Below are positions 1 to 10,312 of a DNA stretch of 64,000 bases, in pieces (positions within the stretch are counted from its first letter, which is position 1; each line of letters starts with the position of its first letter). Source of the DNA: Hymenopellis radicata (taxonomy: Eukaryota > Basidiomycota > Agaricomycetes > Agaricales > Physalacriaceae); assembly GCA_015501595.1 (NCBI GenBank), contig JADNRX010000077.1, forward strand, positions 115,151-179,150, written 5' to 3'. The notes under the pieces are model-generated. The model did no database searches and was not told the origin of the DNA. It saw only the letters and a program-made list of their open reading frames with translations. Made by a program: the position numbers and the translations under genes.

Positions 1-279
1 ACCCATACACCGCCAAAGGAATTACCTTACTCCCAACTCTCCGAGTCTAACCCACATCGCAGAACCAAGGATCATCAAGAAAATCAATAGAAAATCGGAT
101 CGACCACGAACATGACATTAATACACGCAATATGATTTTTTACGGGCATGGCGCGCACACTAATAACGGGCGGTTATCGGAGGGAGATCTCCACGAAACA
201 CCGCGTTCTCGAGTAGTCTGCTCGCTTCTCTCATCCATCCGATTTTGCGTCTCCCAACAGTCCTAGGCGGCGGGCGTGC

Positions 280-733
280 CTAGTATCGGATCGGGGGAAT
301 AGGCTCCGCGCGTATCACGCTCAAATCGAGCGCCTCGTCCTTTGCCTCGTCAATGTCGCCTATCAGGATTCTGTTCCCCACCATCTGCATCAGCGCCTTC
401 TTTTCTTCCCTCAATACGGAGGAGAAACGCACATCATATCGCCCTTAACGAGATACAGCCCCAGCGGGACCTCCTCGACGCCCTCCTCCAAACTGTACAC
501 GCGCTCCTTCGAGTCGGACAGCACCACGTTGGATTTCTGGTCGTACCCCGCGAGCGTGCCCTGAGTCAGTTTGGATTTGTGTTTGGTGGGGAGTGGGGGA
601 GGGACATACGACGATCGCGCGGCCGTCCTGCAGGACGAGGAGTACGCGCTCTGCACATACAGACTCAGTATGAATTGAATCGGGAGACTCGGAGGCGGCA
701 CGCACTGTCAACGGAGCCTTGGAGGTTGGACAT
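280..733 (-). CDS. LSM8: U6 snRNA-associated Sm-like protein LSm8
   Basis: Four exons (733-706, 650-610, 560-433, 370-280) with GT-AG introns of 55, 49 and 62 nt join into a 95-residue protein, the normal size for LSm8. The N-terminus reads MSNLQGSVDKRVLLVLQDGR, followed by the Sm1 motif DGRAIVGTLAGYDQKSN and the Sm2 region GLYLVKGDMIILIG. The C-terminus has the LSm8-type acidic helix and a DLSVIRAEPIPPIRY ending. LSm8 replaces LSm1 in the nuclear LSm2-8 ring that binds the 3' oligo-U of U6 snRNA for splicing. The exon joins were chosen by hand: every phase matches, and the join at 433/370 rebuilds the conserved GDMI-LIG stretch. It lies downstream of the SNARE gene on the same strand with about 195 bp between them. 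Confidence 0.93.
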
Positions 734-928
734 GGCGGGCGGAAGAGAGCAAGGGCGACAGTCACGGTCACGACTTTTTGATCGTCGCGTCTATCTCAGA
801 ACTTGCTGTTCGCACTGATCTAATACAGCTGCTTACTCGAACATGGTATTGCTGGCTTTCATACGATTCCACGCGATATTAGGGTAACAATCCAAATTAA
901 CTATATACAACAACACCTTCCCTCCGAG

Positions 929-1718
929 TCATGTCTTGAAAACGACAATCAAGACGAGAAGAATGAGTATGAGGACGCCGATGGTGACGGTGGATACTGG
1001 GGGAATAGATGAGAAAATGATGTGAGAAAAAGGCGGAGACTAACCATTCCCACCGACACCCTTGACGACGCGATCGAGTCTTCTTCGCGCGGTGGCCATG
1101 CGGTTATGTGTGTTATCAACGTCTTCTTCGAGAGCCTGGGAGGTGTGAGATGGAAAGCTGTCGCACGACCAATCACGGAGAACTCACCTCCAACAAGCCC
1201 ACGTGCTCCTCGAGCTCGCCATTAATCTGAGTGGAGATGTGGTGCTGGCGCGATATGGACTGTGCGAGCGTGTCGAGGTGTGTGTCCTGCTCTGCGCGGG
1301 GTAAGAGTAGTTGGTTTGTGGGTAGGTGAATACACACCCTGCATAATCTGCTGCTGCTCCTCGAATAGCTCTCCTTCATGCATATGTGCTCTGCCAGCTT
1401 CCAAGTCCAGGTTCACGTCCGGTGGCGGTAGTGGCGGCAATGGAGGTGTCGGATCATCGGTGTACGGTTCATGTATATCGTCGTCTTGTTCCTCCCTATA
1501 CGTCGTGAGTAGAAACTCAAAAGTACACGCACAGACACATACCCAAACATGGCGCGCATAACCTCATACTGGCGTTTAAGGCCGGGCTCCTTGACACCCC
1601 TCAGCACCGCCAAATTGCGTCTAATCCTCTGGTCGTCGACCCTCCTCCCCTTTTCCCTATCCAGGAGGAGGGCCATGGTCTGGCTGGACAGCGCGGTGAG
1701 CTTGGCGGTGGACGTCAT
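929..1718 (-). CDS. Syntaxin-8-like Qc-SNARE
   Basis: Five exons (1718-1543, 1495-1338, 1291-1188, 1135-1045, 996-929) give 198 residues; the four introns are 46-52 nt. The N-terminal helix begins MTSTAKLTALSSQTMALLLD. A proline-rich linker follows, then a SNARE motif at about residues 112-165 with a glutamine in the central layer region (SRQHHISTQINGELEEHVG). A single hydrophobic tail anchor at the extreme C-terminus ends in FKT. This is the layout of fungal Syn8/syntaxin-8 t-SNAREs, which act in fusion at endosomes and the vacuole. An in-frame ATG exists further upstream, but the start at 1718 matches the conserved family beginning and leaves a 93-bp gap to the divergent gene at 1812. Confidence 0.87.
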
Positions 1719-1811
1719 GAGCAGCGGTGACGTGATCACGCGTGTGACAGACTCCCACAGCGCAGCTTCATAAATAGCCACGGGCAACACGATGGCTTAT
1801 AATCAGAGATT
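1719..1811. promoter_or_regulatory. Short divergent (bidirectional) promoter region
   Basis: These 93 bp separate the start codons of the SNARE gene (minus) and the siderophore synthetase (plus), so the 5' UTRs and core promoters of both must share or overlap this space. I see no clear TATA box or GATA-type iron-regulator site in it. The assignment is inferred from gene layout only. Confidence 0.4.
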
Positions 1812-3442
1812 ATGACCGCGACCCACGCCCGGCTGCTCAGCGCGCTCGTCACCGAGGGCCTCGTCCCAGCGCATCTCCTCCCCGATGGTCGCGCGCAGCT
1901 ACAGCTCCCCGACGTCGATCCCATAGGGCTAGTGCACAAGCCGCTACTGCACCCCGTCTCATCGCAGATCGCCATGCTGGACCCAATGGATATAGACGTA
2001 TCCACGCTCACACCGTCGCCTCTTCCCCTCTTCAAAGCCTTTGCTCGATCTGCAAATCTATCTGCAGACATGGAAGAGGCGATCGCGCAAGAATTGGAGA
2101 GCGCCGCGCACTGGACGACACACGCAGAGACGCACCCGCCGCCGATACCCACGGCGACGTCGGCCCCGATTGTGTTTGAGCAGAGCATCGTCTCTGGTCA
2201 TCCCACACATCCTATGCACAAGACACGTGCTGCTCTTCCTCCGCTCGTTCTGGAGCCGTCCTACGACCTCCTCCACCCCCGTCTGCGTCTCGTCGCTGTC
2301 CCACGCGAGTCTTTGCGCCTCAGCGGCGAGTATGACGCCCTCATCGCCCCGTTCCTCGCTCAATACCCGTCCTTCACGCTCCCCTCCCCAGAGCACGTCG
2401 CTGTACCCGTGCACGAGCTACAAGTCGCGCATATCCTGCACATGGAGGGTCTTCACCTCTATCCCCCCATCATCAGCGTCCCCGCCCTCGCACAGCAGTC
2501 TCTCCGCTCCGTCCTCCTCCCCGGAGTGAAAGGAACACACCTCAAGCTTCCCCTCGGCGTCAAGCTCACATCCGCCGTACGCACCATCTCCCCTCCCTCC
2601 GCCCTCTTCGGAGTCCCATTCTGTCAGCGCACCCTCCCCAAGCTCACATATGACCGCACCGTCCTCACTGTCCTCGAGGAACGCGCTTCCCTCATCAGCA
2701 CACACCCCGACCCCCTCGTCTCCCGCCACCTCGCCTGCATCATCCGCGACAACCCCTCCCCACCCGCAGACGAAGCCTACATCGTCTCCACCTCCCTCGT
2801 CGACCGCCCAGCCGCATACCCACAGGCCCTCTTCGACCTCTCCACCCCCGCTCAGCGCGTAGGCTGGTTCACTACATACGTCGCGCTCCTCCTCGACGCC
2901 TTCCTCCCCCCATCCTCAACGACGGCCTCGCCTTTGAATGCCACCCCCAGAACACCATCCTCCGCTGCGCCCTCCCCTCTGGGGCCCCTCTCGCCTTTTT
3001 CCTCCGCGACTTTGGCGGGCTCAAGATCCACGCGGCGTCCCTCCCGGAGAGCATATTCGACTATGCGAACCCCCAGCACAGCATTTTCGCAAAGGATATC
3101 GAGGATGTGTGGACGAGGATGTATCATACGCTCGTGCACAACCACGTGCAGCAGCTCGCGCGTGTTATGGAGTTGCATTACTCGGCGGAGGCGTATCGCA
3201 TTCTGCGTGCACTTCTTGTGGAGCGGCTTCCCGGAGACCACTCGTGGTTGACACGACCGACTCAGCCGGGCAAGTGCTTCCTTCGCATGCGGCTCGCCGA
3301 GATGGATCGCTTCCATCTTCATGCCCCTTTTCCCAACCTTGTTCTTTGGAGGGGTGATGAGGTACAGAGGAAGGACGATGTCGAGCTAGATACTGTGCCG
3401 TATCTCGCCAATGTCCCCAGGTGGGGTAAGATTGAAGGCTAG
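1812..3442 (+). CDS. IucA/IucC-family (NRPS-independent) siderophore synthetase, one-base frameshift
   Basis: An intronless frame. Residues 128-138 hold the family signature GHPTHPMHKTR, which binds ATP phosphates; residues near 245 read KLPLGVKLTSAVRTI. After a one-base shift the C-terminal half continues with FECHPQN and RDFGG, both active-site motifs of IucA/IucC synthetases, and with the FhuF-like end closing in PRWGKIEG. Such enzymes use ATP to join citrate or a related carboxylate to an amine or alcohol when building carboxylate siderophores. The break lies in a run of six Cs at 2906-2911: frame 0 is open before it and frame 2 after it, so one extra C would restore one reading frame of about 543 codons. 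Either the assembly lost a base or the gene is dead. Its 3' end is duplicated at 9744-10013. Confidence 0.83.
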
Positions 3443-6040
3443 TTGGATTTACAATATCTTTATCTTGTACACTAAATAGACTCCTCTTTTCCCGCCACAA
3501 CTAAAAACTTATGACATATATACAAATGAGGAGAACAGCCGCTAGACTATCGTCCTGCTTTCCAGTCTGTATAATGGGACACCGACACGTGTATTCAGCT
3601 CAATAGAAATCCAAAAATACTATACTTCTTGCCCTTCTATAAACACAGAAACCAGCCGTTCGGCTACTGCGTCTCGTTTAAAGTGCACCGGAAGATTCCT
3701 TTCAAGGTGAGGCCTCAAAGTAAGTACATCCATAGCTTGCCAGGGAGAAAGCCTCAAGTTTCGTAGCTCGAAACCTCGTACTTGTATGCACAAAAGAAAA
3801 ACCATCTTTCCTCTCGACCTATACAGCAGGCAACCCTTCAGCTACCACGCTGCCTCTTGTTGCCTCCCGGATCCCAACAACCGAGGCCAAGTGGGTAGTA
3901 CTGAGACAAAAATGCTATGACTTCCGTTGGTCAGGCAGCAGTGCGCCGGTAAGCTACACTGCTGTCCTTCAATGCCCACGGCAGAAAACAAGACCCACTG
4001 GCACACGCGTATCATAAATTCCACTTCCTGCGCCGCGCTCGAATCGTTTGTGGGAAAAAACAATTTCAAGGCATTGAAAGGGAGACAGAGAATCCACTCG
4101 ACTACCCCGTCCCCGTGAACCTACACCATCCCGTCCCAAAATGGACATCAGTATAGAGGATTCACTGAACGAATCTTTCGCGCATCCCAAAAAGTTGGCT
4201 TGCACGTAGATGCATATGAGGAGTCAAGCCACTGCGCCATCCTCCCCACGATCATTTCTTCGCAAGCATAGTCTAGTATCCCAGTCTACACTGTTAAGTT
4301 TGAGGAAAAAAGAAAACTAACCCTCAACATCTAGAGGTAGCAGTAGCCAGCTGATCTGCTACTGACCTGCGCCGAATATCCAGCGGCGGTGTTGGTGTTG
4401 GTGTTCACGGCTAGCGCAACGCCCTGGGACTCGGAACAAAATTCTCTCACCGGCTCCACATGCAAACAACAGACAGCCGCTAAGCCATACCGCCATGAAG
4501 GCTCTCCGTCGATTGGGACATTGAGCGGCCGTGGTCACTGGTTCCTCGCATGCGTCAAGTCAACAACTGCCCGGAGGCTGTCTACAACCTAGGACGTCAA
4601 ATATCATGTTGGTGTCGCAAGAAAAAGGTATGTCCACAACGCCCTCGTCTGAGGAACAAAACAGCGGCCAATGTAAGATATGCAAATGAGATAACAGACA
4701 GCTGCTAAGCCATACCGTCTCTCCATTGATTGGGACTGTGAGTATCTAGTGTGGCTCGCCTTGAAGGAACTGCTCCAAGTACGCATCAGTGACTTTGACT
4801 CGGAATGCAAAACTTCAAGGAAAATTCTACCTGCGTACTGAGACTAAGATGCCGTTGAGCCATCCTGCCACGTCCAACTTCCAACCTTGAGCACGATGCC
4901 CTGGGTCCGTACCGTGGCGCTAGCAGCAAAACACTTCTGACTGGTATACTCGGAGAAAACAAGCTACTGGCATCGTCCGTTCGAAGGCTATGCCGCTAGG
5001 CTTGAGGGTAGGAGATGATAGTCCCGGGAGAGAAACAGGACAGTTAAGATCAATGCTGAACGGCGGGACCTCGGCATCCTTGTAACAGAAAAAATCACAA
5101 CCTGCTGGCACTGGCAGATGAGCATCACGCTACCCGCCCCGGTGAGCATTGGTCAAAGTCATTTGGTATCAAGTAAAGATAAAAAAACGGTAAATCGGAT
5201 GTCATTACCCAGAGGTTATCGAGGCTGAGATACCCTTCGGCCATCTCGCCCCGTCTTCAGCTCACCTTGACCACCTTAAGAGAAGCAAAGCAGTATCCTG
5301 TTTGTAGCAGCCTAAAAAGATGCGAGTTCGATAGCTACTATGACATCAAGGCAGCAGCCATTAGACCATGCCACCTCGGGAGTAGAGAAAGGTCTGACAC
5401 CTAAACACAGGTGGCAGAGAAACACACACGGACAAAATAAAAAAGGGGTAGTAGCTACACACGCCAGAGACGGAGAAGCCGCTGAGCCACTGCGCCATCT
5501 TCCAGGCAGCAAAACAGATCCTCACATCATCATCGCCGGCGCCTGCCACTACAGTCAACTTTGGAAATGCAGATCGTCATGGTAGCCTTCCTCCGAGGGT
5601 TCAGGAGGGGACATCTGTGCATCGTCACGGTTTGATGTCAAGTAGGCGTACTCCCGCGCGCGTGATTCGGAATTCCCGAGCCTTGCATGAACACTCGCTC
5701 TAAAAAGAAAAGCGGAGGGGTGGGGTGCTACACATCGTCAACTTCGGGATGCGAACAACTTGACTCTTTAGCAGCCTCAACCCGCAAAAGATCATTCGCG
5801 CCTGAACCAAGATATCCATTGAGAACAGCAGCCAGCCGCTTGGCTACTGCGTCCCACGATTCTGTTGCTATTCCGGTCCAGGATGAAAGAAAAACTTGAA
5901 TCAAAATAACCGACCTGGCTTGCTGCTCTCAACCGCCATGCATGAGAATCTCCGAACGGATTACCCGCCGCAGTGAATAGAGGAGGAGGAAGAGCGGTCT
6001 TTTGTGAGGACACGCGAAGATGCTGGAGTAGCGTGAGGGA
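3443..6040 (-). repeat. Array A of A-box/oligo-T (Pol III-like) modules
   Basis: No protein gene is visible. The stretch is built of unlike short modules, all readable on the minus strand. Each begins with a tRNA-like A box (pattern TRGYNNARNGG) and 40-65 nt later reaches a T run. In plus coordinates examples are CCGCTAGACTA at 3539-3549 with A5 at 3503; CCCTTCGGCCA at 5233-5243 with A7 at 5181; CCATTAGACCA at 5358-5368 with A5 at 5314; CCGCTGAGCCA at 5479-5489 with A6 at 5439; CCGCTTGGCTA at 5836-5846. Many share the lead GGCGCAG or GACGCAG. Acceptor stems and canonical B boxes are missing, so these are not working tRNA genes. The same modules in the same order recur at 9744-15387, 22449-27364 and 36352-37560. 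Confidence 0.65.
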
Positions 6041-7734
6041 CATTCGGAAGAGTCGGCACCACTACAGTTAAGAGGAAGTGGTAGAGAAGACACCGCGATA
6101 GGAATGACAGCGAAGAGCGAGCGAGCGAAGGAAACGGATACCAAGTACTCGGACCAGCACGTAGGGGGTTGCAAAAAGGATGGAGTTTCAACCAGACCTA
6201 TGGAACACATGAACCACTGGGCTACACATGCCTGTCCTACATCGCATTCTCGCACTCCAGAGTTCGGTGTCAGGTCCTAGTACCGCACGTGAAAAATATT
6301 GTTGTCCATTTCAAGATAACCGCTAGGTCTTCCACGCTGGATGCAGGAATCGACGAGGTTCAGTGGTGGACGACCAGGACCGGCCCAACGCGCAGAAGAT
6401 GAAAAAAAAGGTCCTGAAAGCGTGGAATAAGTAGCACGCGCGACCGCAGAGTCATAGACACACCGTCAGAGTGGTGAGAGCCGAAGCATACATCACGAAT
6501 GATCTACATGAGGAGGAACGAAGATGATGTCCACTGCAAGCCATATCGTGAGGAACACTCGGAAGAGATAGGGGAGGAACTTTACATACGCATGCATGCG
6601 CCTCTTCGCGCTGTCCATCAGGCCCAGTCAGCTTTGGGCACTCAACTATACATCTCTTCTCCTCCTTGCCGGCACTCAACTATACATCTCTTCTCCTCCT
6701 TGCCGGCACTACTCTTCATCCAGGACATGGACGATGTGTCAAGAGGACCCAAAAACAATTAGCTCACGATCGATGTACATCTGCAGACCTGCGCTTCAAG
6801 TCCATCAACTTGGAATGATGCAGGCCTACGTAGTCAAAGGGCTACGACGGCTGATCTGCCTTTCGATCTGCCTTTTTCTGCCGGTACTCTGTTGAAGGAG
6901 CAAGTATCTCTCGACGGTGCACTACAAGTCAGGACACGCGTAGCTCAATGAGTAAACATGTCTTGTAGCTATAGCCTGTTGCTGAGTGTTTTTCAAGCTC
7001 GGCGAACATGCCGTGGAAGGCCATGCGAGGAATGAGAGGCCGAGGAGTGGACTTGAAGACAGACCTAACAGACAACGAGGTGAGTCGGGAGGGCACTATT
7101 GCTTTCATCTTGCCTCCTACGACGAGTCCATGACCCAATGATTAGGACATGCGTACTCATTGAGGATATCATAATATAGGTGTCCGCAACGCCCTGCGAT
7201 AATTCATCGCGAGGAACGAGCGATAAAGTTATCTTACGATAAGATATTAGGCCACATAGGGCCGTCATCCTCTAGTCTACACATGTACATACAACACGAC
7301 AGCTTTGCAATCCTTGGGGGATACTTACTTGCTCGTCGCGGTTACGCTCTCCACTCCTCATTCTTTCGTGTCATTTTCTTTTCTGGTCTTCCTCATGCTT
7401 TCGGCTGTTCTTTTCGCAAGGCAGTTTCTTCTCTTCGTGAGGGCTAGTTATCAGTTGCTCTACGAGAGGACTGATCAGTGATCTTTTTTCTGGATGACAA
7501 CATTTCGCCTCGTCTCCATGGCTCAGCCAGGCTCTCAACCTTCACAATAGTACACCCAAGCAACGAGTCCTACAGGGATCGAGGTCGCTTCGTTCGCAGG
7601 ACGCGTTTGGCTCGCCTACGATCGCGGGACGCAATCTTTTCGGAGCTGTGTTTGCTGTTTCCGACAATCCGGCAGAGCAAGACACTGGGCCATTTATCGG
7701 GCGACACTCTTTTCCTTTTTTCCCGGATTTGATG
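6041..7734. other. Unassigned spacer with no recognisable gene
   Basis: I see no conserved coding signal on either strand; the open frames are short, overlap each other and show no family motif. Apart from the two-copy 34-bp repeat at 6637-6704, nothing is clearly structured. It lies between the two copies of the duplicated segment and may be old repeat debris. Confidence 0.35.
6637..6704. repeat. Two perfect tandem copies of a 34-bp unit
   Basis: The unit beginning GGCACTCAACTATACATCTC occupies 6637-6670 and again 6671-6704 without a mismatch, followed by the first six bases of a third copy. It is a young local duplication. Confidence 0.9.
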
Positions 7735-7945
7735 TTCTTATGTAACGGTGCGAGGAAAGTCCAGACGTATATCTGAGAAGTGCTGTCGAGTCACAGGGCG
7801 AAGAAGGCTAAACAGGTGGAGGCGCGAAGGTGGCCGCGGCGTCGGTTGACGCAGTCAGTGGGACCACAACATTGTGGTCTGTCGCAGGAAGTGGTCAAAA
7901 TGCTCAGAGCTAAGCGCAATTCTATCCTCTTATTTTCTTGAATAC
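7735..7945 (+). ncRNA. Candidate nuclear RNase P RNA (core motifs only)
   Basis: Three blocks occur in the order and rough spacing of eukaryotic RNase P RNA. A CR-I-like GCGAGGAAAGTCCAGACG lies at 7750-7767. A CR-II/III-like CAGGGCGAAGAAGGC, then TAAACAGG, lies at 7794-7816. A CR-IV-like GCAGGAAGTG lies at 7884-7893. A possible CR-V with CAATTCTATCCTC at 7917-7929 could pair its TCCTC with the GAGGA at 7752-7756 to form P2, and a TTTT follows at 7933. Doubts remain: the P4 pairing between CR-I and CR-V is poor, a T run at 7721-7726 limits how far 5' a Pol III transcript could start, and I did not find a P3 hairpin. It could also be a decayed copy or chance. Confidence 0.38.
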
Positions 7946-8273
7946 TGACGTCGCAGTGGCACTCACCGAGATGGTCGACAAGTCTTTGTCCTCAAATTTC
8001 CTCATCCCCAATTTCCGTATTCACTAGTAGCTGACGAGTACATTACGGATGCTGCGAATTGGATTTTCTGGTTCTTTCTCCTGCTCGGATGTTGAGCGGA
8101 TCACATGCCCTCTCTCCTTGACTCACGCACTGTGCACCATCCCATTCTCTCTCTTCATCCCACATCATATAGACTCATGCCACTGATGGGTTCGGGCTGT
8201 TTGTCGAGGAGGTAGCGTCGGGATTGCGCTGGATGGGTCTCATGCCGATCAGATGTCGTTGGCGGGTTTTCTT

Positions 8274-8360
8274 TGCATTGAGCTAGGCTCTGCAGTCTTA
8301 TGCATTGAGCTAGGCTCTGCTACCATGTCTCGTTGCATCGAGCAAGGCTCTGCAGTCTAC
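8274..8360. repeat. Three imperfect tandem copies of a 27-33 bp unit
   Basis: Units at 8274-8300, 8301-8333 and 8334-8360 all begin TGCAT(T/C)GAGC(T/A)AGGCTCTGC. The copies differ at a few bases and in the tail length. Confidence 0.8.
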
Positions 8361-8975
8361 CCATGCTTTGCGCTGGCGACGGTAAAAAATCCTAGATGCT
8401 CTGCGTCATCCCGCCGCATAGCGGCTTGATATTGGCCGGATTTGCTGCATGGTAGCTTTCCCGTTCGAGAGTTTTCCCACAATCGAGTTTCCTCGCAGAG
8501 GTTTTTACATATAGTGGTTTCTCTTCAATAGGTTTTGACGCACCCATGCCGCGACGCCCGAAAAAGCGGGGCTCGGTTTTGGTTTTTGTATACTATTCAC
8601 TCTACCTTTCTGAAGTCGAGACGTCCTACCCTGAGGGGAGTGCTCGGAATCGTCTAGGGGGGTAGTAGTTCGGTACCGTAGCGTATATAGACGTAGTACG
8701 GACCCTGCGGTGTTCTATATAGGGCTAGACACAGGTTAAAATATATCTATCTATCTATCTGTGCAGTCCCTTTCCTTCTTCGTTGCGACGCAGTTGCAAG
8801 GCGAGCTCAGGCTCTCGCGGTCAATGACCAAAGAGGACATTTCGACATGACGTCTCGCTTTGAATGAATTGTGAGTAGTCTCTTTCCGGTTTAAGGGTAT
8901 ATAGACTTGCCTTCCTCTTTTTCTCTTCTTTCAGGGGTGCTTTCCAAGTGCTTGTTGTTTTATATTTTCTCCTCT

Positions 8976-9125
8976 TCGGAGCACTCCTGCGTGAGGCGTC
9001 TCCCGACTTTCCCATGCGGAATGTCTTTCTCTTCGGAGCACTGGCGTCTCCCGACCCTCGAGTGGGATGTTATTATCCAGAGCACTCATGCGTGAGGCGT
9101 CTCCCGGGCACTCCTATGCAAGGCA
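8976..9125. repeat. Degenerate GAGCACTCCTGCGTGAGGCG minisatellite
   Basis: The core GAGCACTC-TGCGTGAGGCG followed by TCTCCCG recurs several times with indels, with single outlying copies near 9268 and 9376-9415. The spacing is irregular, as in an old minisatellite. Confidence 0.6.
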
Positions 9126-9743
9126 TTTTGTTTCACTGTGTTGAACACCTCATTGTTTCTTTTTAAACTGTGTCATTTCGTTTCCTTCGAGCCATGTGGC
9201 AGATGCTGTCTTCAGGTGGTGAGCATACACTTAGTGTTGATTTTCATGTACAGGACGTTGCCATCCCGAACACTCCTGTGCGAGGCTTCCATATTCTTGT
9301 CCTTCGAGTTGCGGTGCGGGGCTAATCATGTCTTCATGTAGCTAATCCCGTCCCAGTGTCGACTCTCCTGCATATTCTAAGCACTGTTGCATGAGGCGCT
9401 TCTCGAGCACTCCTGCGTCAGATGTCTTGTATCCTTGTCCTTCGAGCTACGTGTCCAGTGGTCATGTGTTCAGTGTCGTGTCACTCTTCTTTTGTCTGTT
9501 CAGACTATAAGCTGTTCTCGGTCTTTTACGGTGATCCAGCAGCGTTGTGGCGCATTGTACTGTCCATTTCCCTTCGGGCTTTGGTCGGCGGTGGCTGGCA
9601 CATTCCATTTCGATTACAATTACAATGACATGGTGGCCACGGTCACGCCTCTTCTCACACCATGGAACGACAAGGGTGATGTATATTGTCTCCCTTTTGG
9701 TGTTTACTATTGGCTGCCTTTGGTACTTCACCGAACATTGGAT

Positions 9744-10013
9744 TTGCATCACTCGGCGGAGGCGTATCGCATTCTGCATGTGCTGCTTGTGGAGCGGCTG
9801 CCCGCCAACCACTCGTGGTTGACACGCCCGACTCAGCCGAGCAAGTGCTTCCTCGGTATGCGTCTCGCCGAGATGGATCGCTTCCATCTTCATGCCCCTT
9901 TTCCCAACCTCGTTCTTTGGAGGGGTGATGAGGTACAGAGTCATGACGACGTCGAGCTAGATACTGTGCCGTATCTGTCCAATGTCCCCAGGTGGGGCAA
10001 GATTGAAGGCTAG
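9744..10013 (+). pseudogene. Duplicated 3' fragment of the siderophore synthetase
   Basis: From TTGCATCACTCGGCGG onward the sequence follows 3173-3442 closely. It keeps the reading frame through ERLPANHSWLTRPTQPSKCF and the same terminal PRWGKIEG and stop. Only about the last 90 codons are present: the adenylation-site motifs are absent and the upstream sequence is unrelated. It is therefore a truncated copy carried by the segmental duplication that continues into the repeat array downstream. The open frame that extends 5' of it (from about 9390) is read-through of unrelated DNA. Confidence 0.85.
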
Positions 10014-10312
10014 TTAGACTAAGATTACAATATCTTTATCTTTATCTTTGTATCATATCCGAGTCTTGAATTTTCCAATCTCTTCTTGATTTCCCGACAC
10101 AACTAAAAACCAACAATATCTACCCCTATGAGGAGAACAGCTGCTAGACTATCGTCCTACTTTTGAGTCGGTATAACGGGACACCGACTCGTGTATTCAG
10201 TCACATAGAAATTCAAAAATACTATGCTTGTTGCAACTTTTCTATAAACACAGAAACCAGCTGTTCGGCTACTGTGTCTCGTTTAAAGTGTACCGGGAGA
10301 TTCCTTTCAAGG
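10014..10312 (-). repeat. Array B, first part (duplicate of 3443-3712)
   Basis: The A-box/oligo-T modules seen after the intact-length siderophore gene follow here in the same order, up to TTTCAAGG at 10305-10312, where the hAT-like element interrupts them. The match resumes after 12840. Confidence 0.8.

Larger units (their letters stand above)
7946..9743. other. Non-coding stretch with degenerate tandem repeats
   Basis: No gene with recognisable family motifs is visible. Besides the tandem repeats listed separately there is a (TATC)n tract near 8742-8758. The tract at 8560-8730, with several TATATAG-like boxes and GC-rich blocks, resembles the U3/R part of an old LTR, but no matching second LTR or target duplication was found. 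Confidence 0.35.

Noticed and set aside
3443..6040. A cluster of functional tRNA genes
   Set aside because: The A boxes are good, but 5' and 3' ends do not pair as acceptor stems, canonical GGTTCGANTCC B boxes are missing, and the distance to the T run (40-65 nt) is too short for most tRNAs.
8560..8760. A solo LTR
   Set aside because: It has LTR-like boxes, but no TG...CA pair with a 5-bp duplication could be fixed.
8274..9125. A CRISPR-like array
   Set aside because: The units are contiguous and degenerate without unique spacers, and the organism is a eukaryote.
9390..10013. A 208-aa gene ending in PRWGKIEG
   Set aside because: Only the last 90 codons are related to the siderophore synthetase; the upstream part of the frame is unrelated and lies next to minisatellite sequence. 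It is a fragment.
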